This document shows, piece after piece, positions 12,711-20,978 of a stretch of 64,000 nt of DNA. Positions within the stretch are counted from its first letter, which is position 1. Each line of letters opens with the position of its first letter. The DNA is taken from NCBI RefSeq assembly GCF_901001165.1, contig NC_042972.1, positions 7,250,237 through 7,314,236 of the forward strand, in the 5' to 3' direction. This DNA comes from Salmo trutta (lineage: Eukaryota > Chordata > Actinopteri > Salmoniformes > Salmonidae). A program made the translations under genes and the position numbers. The notes beneath the pieces were generated by a model. It was not told where the DNA came from. It made no database searches and saw only the letters and a list, made by a program, of their open reading frames with translations.

Positions 12711-12951
12711 CTGGAAATCAAGTTAACAAAAAAAAACCTAAGCATATGAAGCCAGGGGCAATCACATGACGAGCTAGGTGGCAAAAACAACCTTCCGGAT
12801 CAACTAGAGAGGTATAATTACACCCATTTAGCCTGCTCTCTCCCCCCTCTCTCTCTCTCTCCCCGATGTGCACACAAAGTGTCTGCTAGCTAGGTGTTTG
12901 AGCTGTGTCTGAGAAGAGAGCCCTGTAGGAATGAATCCTCTTCCCCGGTCT

Positions 12952-13010
12952 GAAGAGGGAGAGAGGGAGGGAGGGAGGGAGAGAGAGAGGGAGGGAGAGA
13001 GGGAGGGAGG

Positions 13011-13046
<36 letters not shown>

Positions 13047-13368
13047 AGGGAGGGAGGGAGGGAGGGAGGGAGGGAGAGAGAGAGAGAGAGGAGGGAGGGA
13101 GGGAGGGAGGGAGGGAGGGAGGGAGGGAGAGAGAGAGAGGGGGAGGGAGGGAGGGAGGGAGAGAGAGAGAGAGAGAGGGAGGGAGGGAGGGAGGGAGAGG
13201 GAGGGAGGGAGGGAGGGAGGGAGGGAGGGAGGGAGAGAGGGAGGGAGAGAGAGAGAGATAGGGAGAGAGGGAGGGAGGGAGGGAGGGAGGGAGAGGGAGG
13301 GAGAGAGAGAGAGAGAGAGAGAGGGAGGGAGAGAGAGAGAGAGAGAGAGGGAGGGAGAGAGAGAGAGG
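12952..13368. repeat. 417-bp polypurine GA/GGGA tract
   Basis: The plus strand is purine only from 12952 to 13368 except for one T at 13259. It is built from blocks of GGGA and GA. The minus strand reads as Ser/Leu/Pro frames that are not genes. Mirror-symmetric purine tracts of this length can adopt triplex (H-DNA) forms. Confidence 0.97.
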
Positions 13369-13433
13369 CAGCGCCTCGAATTACTCCGCCCCCACATTCT
13401 CTCTTCATTTATTTCCAACGTTCTCTAATTCAG

Positions 13434-13988
13434 TGTATATGGTGTCAATTTCACGCCATATGTATTGAATTCAAAATAAAATAAATCGTGAACATGAAAA
13501 ATAAAGTTGAGAATGTAAACATTATATTTTAGAGGACGGGTGGAGTAATGGATGTTGAAATCAAAAACCAAACAATTGAAAGCAAAATGTATAGAATTGT
13601 AAACAAAAAATAAGACATCAAAAGAAAAACCCAAATAATTGTAAGGAAATCATTTTAAAACGAGAGCAAAACTCTATGACAAATGATACAAAAAAAATAT
13701 TTTAAAACGAATGCAAAAATCGTTTTTGGTTAAACTGTCCCAGCAGAGTCCCATAGAAACTGTCCCAACTGTCCCATAGAGTTTTGCTCTCGCTTTAAAA
13801 TGATTTGCTTACAATTATTTGGGTTTTTCTTTTGATGTCTTATTTTTTGTTTACAATTCTATACATTTTGCTTTCAATTGTTTGGTTTTTGATTTCAACA
13901 TCCATTGAAAATATAATGTTTACATTCTCAACTAAATTTATTTTGTTTTGAATTCAATACATATTGCGTGAAATTGTCCACATACAGG
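13434..13988. mobile_element. 0.55-kb inverted repeat (foldback element or MITE)
   Basis: The left arm (about 13434-13677) and right arm (about 13777-13988) are reverse complements at high identity. Examples are ACCAAACAATTGAAAGCAAA at left and its complement at right. The left arm has two extra segments: CGTGAACATGAAAAATAAA (near 13487) and a 16-base one near 13533. The centre holds repeated ACTGTCCCA words. No transposase is present. No clear target duplication was found. Confidence 0.85.
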
Positions 13989-14636
13989 TAGCCTATTGGA
14001 AAATAATTATTGAGAAATATGCATATAATTCCAGAAAGCTACCACAGTGACACACACACACACACATGAACATGATTAGCCTAGAATAGCCTAAAACAAA
14101 ATAGAATAGAGTAAAGTAGAATAGAATTGAATAGACCAGGCATAGCATCTGCAAATCTGTGTACACGACCAAATAAACTTAGATTTGATCTGCTGTCTAT
14201 TTGTTTTTGTGCTGTGATTTGTTTCTTGCTAGCTAGGCTGTGTTATTAATGTGTAGTCAGTGGACATTGATTAGCACATGTGAGGACTATACAATACAAA
14301 TTCAGATTTTCTGGTGTCTGATGGGAATTCTTTGAGAGTGTCAAGAACTCCATATGTGGTTCAAAGTTATACAATGTAATCTGTAATAATTCGGCATGTT
14401 CTCTGAACTAGATTTTCATAGTGTGACGCCATACCATACAGCTGGGTGCTGCCTGTAGTTTGACATAGGCTACTGGGTCTGCTATACCATAGCGATACAC
14501 TGTGGTAATTAATTTTCTTATCTAGATTACATTATAATGTAATGTAATTGAAGATAGAGCCTGCATATTTTTTTTCATTCTGGTTACAGTATCGGTCATA
14601 TACAATCAGGGTCCGTTCTGTTCATATCATCTAGGT
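13989..14636. other. no gene recognised
   Basis: AT-rich unique-looking sequence with a short CA run near 14055. No long frames. Confidence 0.5.
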
Positions 14637-14803
14637 CAGGGATGGGTAACTGACGGGCTGCATGCCCGCTTTTGTAGGCCGGTAGACCAACACATAATAA
14701 AAAATAAAAAATAAAAAAACATTTTAAATGCCCACGAGCCACTGTGGTTGTGCATGATGAGTTTAATTTTTTTTGCGGCCCCCATCGAAGTTACCCATCC
14801 GTG
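14637..14803. mobile_element. hAT-type MITE, 167 bp
   Basis: The ends CAGGGATGGGTAACT and AGTTACCCATCCGTG form a 15-bp terminal inverted repeat with one mismatch. The flanks are a perfect 8-bp duplication ATCTAGGT at 14629-14636 and 14804-14811. The interior is A/T-rich and non-coding. Confidence 0.9.
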
Positions 14804-15107
14804 ATCTAGGTATAGGGATATTTTCTGAGGTTATTCTAAATGTTAATTTACATGAAAGCCACTGTCTGGGACTAGGAAAGAGATATGTAGAGAAGATAGT
14901 ATAATAACTAGAGCAAGAGAATAATAAGAATGGCAGGTCTTTCAGTATGACACTGTGAATGTTGGGGGCAATCCATCTGAGTGTGTCTAATGACAAGTGA
15001 CCAGGGAGACTCCCAGAGAGTATTTCAGTTTGCCAGGCTTCAAATCCTATTTGCTTATTTTGGTATTTTTAAGTTGCAGGTATTAAGGAAAAAACAATAT
15101 TTGTGTC

Positions 15108-15192
15108 CCAAATAGCACCATATTCCCTATGTAGTGCACTACTTTTGACCAGGGCCCATATGGCTCTCGTCAAAAGTAGTGCCCTATTTGGA
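15108..15192. mobile_element. palindromic MITE-like repeat, copy 3
   Basis: Left arm CCCAAATAGCACCATATTCC, centre ACTTTTGACCAGGGCCCATA, and a truncated right arm GTCAAAAGTAGTGCCCTATT. It passes directly into the next tandem array. Confidence 0.75.
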
Positions 15193-15195
15193 AAA

Positions 15196-15497
15196 TTACT
15201 TCTATTCTGTTATTCCCAATAGGGAAAATTACTTCTATTCTATTATTCCCAATAGGGAAATTGACTTATACTCTGTCATTCCCTATAGGGAGAAGCACTT
15301 CTATTCTGTTATTCCCAATTGGGAAAATGACTTCTATTCTGTTATTCCCAATAGGGAGAAGGACTTCTAGTCTGTCATTCCCAATAGGGAAAAGGACTTA
15401 TATTCTGTTTTACCCAATAGGGAGAAGGACTTCTATTCTGTTTTACCCAATAGGGAAAAGGACTTCCATTCTGTCATTCCCAATAGGGAAAAGGGGG
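15196..15497. repeat. 33-bp minisatellite, about 9 copies
   Basis: Units carry ATTCCCAATAGGGAAAATGA and CTTCTATTCTGTT with small variants. The unit contains a short palindrome, TTCCC-AAT-AGGGAA. The period is a multiple of three, so frames stay open through it; these are not genes. Confidence 0.92.
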
Positions 15498-16357
15498 CTT
15501 ATAACACTGTATTGGAAGAAATGTTACAAACATGATGACTTCTTGGATGGAAGCTATTCTAAGCATGTAGTGAAGTTATCAATTCTAACTATATGACTAT
15601 ATAACATGTACATAATCAGACAGAGCAATAGGTTCAGTTTATTAGGACACAAATAGGCCATTGACATCTGATCATTTGTCTTAATTGTCCCAAATCTCTT
15701 GTGTAGCAGATTATAGCCACATGGTGTACATTAAGGCTACATTTAATATCTGATCGTTACCCCTGATGTAACTTATTGTGTTTGAGGGGTTCTGCTACAA
15801 ATGATAATGTATCACAAATATATGTACAGTGTGTTTTCCACTACAAAGCATTATTAACCCAATCAGTAGTTCAATAGCCTCCCCAGGACATCTCAGTTAA
15901 GATGCTGTCCCCCTTATTAATATTTCATCATGACCTCATAAAAATGGAACACAAAACACTAAAGGGAGGTGGGGAACTGGGAGCACAGAGAGGAGCAGGG
16001 AGAGAGGGGGAATGGAGGGAGCAGGGGAGAAAGAGGGTGGAGTAGAGACAGAGAGAGAGAGTGAGAGAGAGAGGGAGAGATAGAGGGAGAGATAGAGGGA
16101 GAGATAGAGACAGAGAGAAAGAGGGAGAGGGAGAGGGAGAGATAGAGACAGAGAGAAAGAGGGAGAGGGAGAGGGAGAGCGAGGGAGGTGCTTATAAGGG
16201 AAGCAATCTGTGCCCAGAATGACATGATGTAGTATTCCATGTGTAGGCAGAAGTCACATGGGCTACGGTGGTCATAGTGGCTAATGGTTCATCAATATGC
16301 ATAGAAAGCTGACAGATTACAGTGGCAGGCAGGCAAGTTATTGGCTAGAAGACTGTA
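15498..16357. other. no gene; contains GA-rich tract 16025-16185
   Basis: 15498-15960 is AT-rich with nothing recognised. 16025-16185 is a GA/GGGA-rich low-complexity run (GAGAGATAGAGGGAGAGA type) whose minus-strand frame is serine/leucine-rich and not a gene. Confidence 0.7.
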
Positions 16358-16490
16358 CAGTGCATAATGAAAGTTTTCAGACCCCTTTACTTTTCCCACA
16401 TTTTGTTATGTTACAGCCTTATTAAAAAATGTATTAAATAAATATTTTTTTCTCATCAATCTACCCGTAATTACAAAGCGAAAACAGGTT

Positions 16491-16944
16491 CCCAGCGAGG
16501 GCAAGGTAAGCAGGTCTGGAGCGGAATCCAAGGAAGCCATAGAGCAGGGGTCCAGGGCAGAGAAGCAGGACTGATGAGACGAGGGACTGGGGATAGGGAC
16601 CAGAGTCAGAGCAGATGGAACTGTAGTGGAGAGAAAAGCAGCGTCAGGCTAGGGAAAACAGGATAGCAAGCTCTATACAGGAACAAACGGCTTGAAACAC
16701 AGACTGACTGAGCAGAGATTACGATCTGGCAGCGTGGAAGTGCCAGGGCTGAGTATTGTTAGAGGTCTTGATTATGGAACAGGTTGCAGCTGGTGGGGAT
16801 CTGCTCTGTCTCCAGCACACCTGTCTCCGCTCACACAATCACATACACCCACACACAGAGAGAGAGAGGGAGAGAGCACTGGGGAGTGGCAGCAGGTTAG
16901 GGAGACAGGATGAGAAGTAGAGGGCGTGGCAGGGGCAGATGAAA
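16491..16944. repeat. unclassified 454-bp segment inside the Tc1 leader
   Basis: It replaces the normal untranslated region between the left inverted repeat and the transposase start. Composition is GC- and purine-richer than the host element. A short GA run lies at 16858-16877. I recall similar sequence as an interspersed salmonid repeat but cannot classify it. No terminal repeats or target duplication were visible. Confidence 0.5.
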
Positions 16945-16976
16945 CAGACAGTGCATGTCAGAGCAAAAACCAAGCC

Positions 16977-17815
16977 ATGAGGTTGAAGGAATTGTCCATA
17001 GAGCTCAAGGACAAGATTGTGTTGAGTCACAGATCTGGGGAAGGGTACCAAAACATTTCTGCAACATTGAAGGAGCTCCAGAGTTCCTCTGTGGAGATAG
17101 GAGAATCTTACAGAAGGACAATCATCTCTGCATCACTCAACCGTTCAGGCCTTTATGGTAGAGTGGCCAGACGGAAGCCACTCCTCAGTAAAAGGTACAT
17201 GACAGCCCGTTTGGAGTTTGCCAAAAGGCACCTAAAGACTCTCAGACCATGAGAAACAAGATTCTCTGGTCTGATGAAACCAAAATTGAACTCTTTGGCT
17301 ACAATTCCAAGCATCACATTTGGGGAAACCTGTCACCATCCCTATGGTGAAGAATGGTGGTGGCAGCATCATGCTGTGATGTTTTTCAGCAGCAGGTACT
17401 AGGAGACTCGTCAGGATCGAGGGAAAGATGAACAGAGCAAAGTACAGAGAAGTCCTTGATGAAAACCTGCTCCAAAGCGCGCAGGACCTCAGACTGGGGC
17501 GAAGGTTCACCTTCCAACAGGACAACAACCCTAAGCACACAGCCAAGACAACACAGGAGTGGCTTCGGGACAAGTCTCTGTATGTCCTTGAGTGTCTCAA
17601 CCAGCGCCAGGACTTGAACCCGATTCAAACATCTATTGAGAGACCTGAAGATAGCTGTGCAGCAACACTCCCCATCCAACCTGACAGAGCTTGAGAGGAT
17701 CTCCAGTGAAGAATGGGAGAAACTCCCCAAATACAGGTGTGCCAATCTTGTAGCCTTATACCCAAGAAGACTCAAGTCTGTCATCCCTGCCAAATGTGCT
17801 TCAACAAAGTACTGA
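16977..17815 (+). pseudogene. Tc1-family transposase remnant (family A)
   Basis: It would encode the DDE transposase that cuts and pastes the element at TA sites. Visible in order: an N-terminal helix-turn-helix start (MRLKELSIELKDKIVLSH), the linker SSSVEIGE, GLYGRVARRKPLLSK, the first catalytic Asp in WSDETKIELFG (another frame), the second in QQDNNPKH, and a damaged PDLNPIEH region. The second DNA-binding helix block is deleted after ISATLK. Frameshifts near 17250, 17340 and 17620 break the frame, and the third catalytic position is lost. It ends at the family's STKY terminus. It is inactive. Confidence 0.9.
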
Positions 17816-18041
17816 GTAAAGGGTCTGAATACTTATGTAAATGTAATATTTCAGCTTTTTATTTTTAATACATTTGCAAAAATGTCTCAAAACCTGTTTT
17901 TGCTTTGTCATTATGAAGTATTGCGTGTAGATTGATCGGGGGGAAAAACAATTTCATAAATTTTAGAATAAGGCTGTAATGTAACAAAATTTAGAAAAAA
18001 GTCAAGGGGTCTGAATTCTTTCCGAATGCACTGTATATATT

Positions 18042-18241
18042 GGGGCGGTAGGTAGTCTAGTTGTTAGAGCATTGGGCCAGCAACTGAAAGGTTGCTAGAT
18101 CGAATCCCTGAGCTGACAAGGTAAAAATCTGTCGTTCTGCCCCTGAACAAGGCAGTTAACCCACTGTTCCTTGGCAGTCATTGTAAATAAGAATTTCTCT
18201 TAACTGACTTGCCTAGTTAAATAAAGGTAAAAAAAATAAAA
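18042..18241 (+). mobile_element. tRNA-derived SINE, second type
   Basis: It begins GGGGCGGTAGGTAGTCTAGT, has the B-box region TAGATCGAATCCC, the body CTGCCCCTGAACAAGGCAG, and ends in CTTGCCTAGTTAAATAAAGG plus an A-rich tail. It sits eight bases beyond the right TA of the Tc1 at 16358. Confidence 0.9.
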
Positions 18242-18471
18242 TATTAGCAATATATTTTATCTCTGTCCTGTGTTGTTGTGAAAGGAAGCCGTCTTTCTCA
18301 TAATCTCCCGTCAGAGTGCAGAGTTGCAGGTCATGGAGGATATATACTGTGAAATTAAGATTAATATTGAATTGATCAATAGATTAATAATTTATTTGAT
18401 CCCTGAAGGGAGATGCCATTCAACCTCAGTAAATATTCAGTCTTGGATCAGGCAACCCTTTGTTCTTCTTG

Positions 18472-18871
18472 TTATATTTATTTATATTTATATTTATTTA
18501 TACTTATTGATATTATATTGATTTTTATTTATTTATATTTATATTTTTGTATATTTATTTATGTTTATATGTATATGTATTTATATTGTTATATTTATTT
18601 ATATTTATATTTATTTATACTTATTGATATTATATTTATTTATATTTATATTTATTTATATTTATTTATATTTATTTATATTTATGTTTATATGTATATG
18701 TATTTATATTTATTTATACTTATTCATATTATATTTATTTATATTTATTTATATTTATATTTATTTATACTTATTGATATTATATTTATTTATATTTAAT
18801 TATATTTATATTTATTTATATTTATTTATATTTATGTTTATATGTATATGTATTTATATTTATTTATATTT
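18472..18871. repeat. AT-only TATTTA array with higher-order periodicity
   Basis: About 400 bases of TATTTATATTTA units. A marker variant, GTTTATATGTATATG, recurs near 18564, 18686 and 18836, so blocks of roughly 120-150 bp have themselves been duplicated. Ile/Tyr-rich frames here are artefacts. Confidence 0.93.
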
Positions 18872-19289
18872 TTTGTTACGTAAAGACAACACATTTCTTA
18901 TATCAAGTCACACCTATCTTTGTTGATAATATGTTCTCCTTGCACGTGTATTTTACATGGAATATGCATGGAGTGTCTGTCATGACAGCACTATGAAAGT
19001 TTACCTTGTCTTACTTTCTGTTTTACTTCCACTTCCATGAACCTTAATCCACACCTCTCTTCAGGTGCTGAGCTTTCCTAGATTACCACGGGTATTAACG
19101 GCAGGATTATCTTTCATTAATCACCCTAATCTTCCATTCTCTACAGATCAACTTTACATAAAGACTTAATAATTCAAACCTTCACTCTGCTTATCTATCT
19201 AAGTGTGATTCTCGTCATGAAAAATTACATTACACAGCATTTAACTCATCCAAGATTAAAATTGCAACACGGTCTAGAGCTCCAGGCTC
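18872..19289. other. no gene recognised
   Basis: About 420 bases of unique-looking AT-rich sequence. Confidence 0.5.
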
Positions 19290-19513
19290 TTTGAGCATCA
19301 CTGAACCATGCATAAGAGCACCAGCTGTTCTGGAAGACTGTGTGATCGCGCTTTCCGTAGCCGATGTGATTAAGACCTTTAAACATGTTAACATTCACAA
19401 GGCCGCAGGGCCAGACGAACTACCAGGACTCGTACTCGGAGCATGCGCTGACCAGCTGGCAAGTGTCTTCACTGATATTTTCAACCTCTTCCTGACCCAG
19501 TCTGTAGTACCTA
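19290..19513 (+). pseudogene. Rex1-like LINE fragment upstream of the reverse transcriptase
   Basis: It encodes a short open stretch (residue motifs RAPAVLEDCV, VNIHKAAGPDELPG and VFTDIFNLFLTQS) matching the corresponding region of the larger Rex1-like copy at 42240-42455. It stops abruptly at 19513, where a Tc1 terminus begins. It lacks the reverse transcriptase catalytic region. Confidence 0.85.
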
Positions 19514-19680
19514 CAGTGAGGGAAAAAAGTATTTGATGCCCTGCTGATTTTGTACGTTTGCCCACTGACAAAGAAATTATCAGTCTATAATTTTAATGGT
19601 AGGTTTATTTGAACAGTGAGAGACAGAATAACAACAAAACCGCATGTCAAAAATGTTATAAATTGATTTGCATTTTAATG
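19514..19680. mobile_element. Tc1-like terminal fragment (CAGTGAGGG family)
   Basis: It begins CAGTGAGGGAAAAAAGTATT immediately after TA at 19512-19513 within the Rex1 fragment. It then follows the recalled inverted-repeat sequence of a salmonid Tc1-like family up to about 19680. The remainder of the element is absent. Confidence 0.75.
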
Positions 19681-19820
19681 TGCAGATGTAGAAGCACGAT
19701 GGCTAGGAAAAACTCCCTAGAAAGGCTGGAACCTAGGAAGAAACCTAGAGAGGAACCAGGCTCTGAGGGGTGGCCAGTCCTCTTCTGGCTGTGCCGGGTT
19801 GAGATTATAACAGTACAGTA
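19681..19820 (-). mobile_element. L2-like LINE 3' UTR fragment
   Basis: It contains AAAAACTCCCTAGAAAGG, GAGAGGAACCAGGCTC and GGTGGCCAGTCCTCTTCTGG, matching the 3' UTR of the L2-like copies at 25860-26240 and 34010-34140 in the same orientation. Only about 140 bp remain. Confidence 0.85.
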
Positions 19821-20344
19821 GAGTTTTACAGGTAACAATGGGCAATTGAGAGACTGAGTCAGAGATTATTTTTAGTGCAGGGACCAGGCACCATACAGGC
19901 TGTGATTTTTTAATGTAATTCCACAGCCAATAAAGTCCCTAGGGAGTGTACGTCCCTGTCAAAGAATTGAATTCACTTTTAAAACAGATCTATTCAACAG
20001 GTTGAAGAGAGAAGCGAGTGCTGTCTAATTTGCAAATGAAAGGTGCTTGGGGTAGGAGGGTTGAAAGTACAAGGAGACAAAGTAATGAATGTTTGGCTTG
20101 AGTCTGCAGGGGATAGGCCCCACACCATGTCATGTCCTATCACTCCATAGAGATGCATTACAGCACCTGCTGCCCTGTGAACAGACATATGCTGCTGCAA
20201 GACCAGCCAAGACCTACCCTAACAATCTCTAGGGAAGTGTTTTCCAACCCAGTCCCCGGGCCCCCGTTCCACATACCGGTTCAATAGAGCTACTAGTCAC
20301 GCCCTAGGGCAATATTCCCCAACCACAGCCACCCTTACAGTCAC
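19821..20344. other. no gene recognised
   Basis: About 520 bases without long frames or clear repeat structure. Confidence 0.5.
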
Positions 20345-20463
20345 CTACAGCTGTAGTATCTTAATTTGAGCCAGTTTCACACAGCAGGAAATAATCCTGC
20401 AGCAACAGTTAATATGAATTGTTCTGTGACTTATAATTAATTTACTTTATTGTAGGGGTTGAT
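20345..20463. mobile_element. left half of a palindromic MITE (ATCTTAATTTGAG family)
   Basis: It contains GTAGTATCTTAATTTGAGCC, CAGCAGGAAATAATCCTGCA and a GTAGGGGTTGAT end. It matches, as an uninterrupted left end, the copy split by the element at 21002-22433. It is truncated at 20463 against a Tc1 terminus. Confidence 0.7.
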
Positions 20464-20465
20464 CC

Positions 20466-20590
20466 ATGAACTTGTTCAGTTTATGTGTAAGTTGTTGAGT
20501 CTTGTTATGTTCATACAAATATTTACACATGTTAAGTTTGGTGAAAATTAACACAGTTGACAGTGAGAGGACGTTTCTTTTTTTGCTGAG
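20466..20590 (+). mobile_element. Tc1-like 3' terminal fragment
   Basis: The sequence runs through GTAAGTTGTTGAGTCTTGTT and GACAGTGAGAGGACGTTTCT to TTTTTTTGCTGAGT, which I recognise as the 3' end of another salmonid Tc1-like family. No transposase part remains. Confidence 0.65.
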
Positions 20591-20739
20591 TTTATTTATT
20601 CCACTCCACCACCAGCAAACCCAAATGAATCCATCAAGGTTTCACCAGTTGATTTGGTTTGTAGGAAAGTTAATGAGAGGAAGCACATTACTGTCCCACC
20701 CCAACAGTCACCAATACTAGTCCTAGGGCAGAGTTTGCC

Positions 20740-20880
20740 TAGTCTGGGTACCAGTCTTATTAGCTAACATTCCACTCCTTGCCACTCCTTGTCACTGCCA
20801 AAGACATAAAGGCCAATCTCTTCGGCACATGACATGGAGTACAAGGAGGGGATTAGCTAAAGAGACAGGTACCCAGGCTA
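20740..20880. mobile_element. 141-bp palindromic MITE with 9-bp target duplication
   Basis: Ends TAGTCTGGGTACCAGTC and GACAGGTACCCAGGCTA are inverted, with TTAGCTAA/TTAGCTAA further in. It is flanked by GAGTTTGCC (20731-20739) and GTGTTTGCC (20881-20889), which are nine bases with one mismatch. Non-coding. Confidence 0.78.
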
Positions 20881-20978
20881 GTGTTTGCCAGCCATTCCAC
20901 CTAATTTGTTCTACTCCACCAATAATGTCCCCGATTCAACTATTAAAAGCCGAATGCTTGTGCTGATATTTACCAAAT

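Larger units (their letters stand above)
16358..18033 (+). mobile_element. Tc1-like transposon with foreign insert (family A)
   Basis: The left end CAGTGCATAATGAAAG and the right end, reversed, CAGTGCATTCGGAAAG form matching termini that stay similar for more than 60 bases. TA dinucleotides flank both ends (16356-16357 and 18034-18035). Length is about 1.68 kb, near normal for Tc1 elements. However, 16491-16944 is foreign and part of the transposase is missing, so the total is coincidental. The same family recurs at 30257-31219. Confidence 0.92.

Noticed and set aside
12828..13428. Ser/Leu/Pro or Gly/Arg/Glu frames of up to 196 codons
   Set aside because: Read from the GA/GGGA polypurine tract.
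13434..13988. Pre-miRNA gene
   Set aside because: The arms are several hundred bases, far longer than a microRNA hairpin; a foldback element explains it better.
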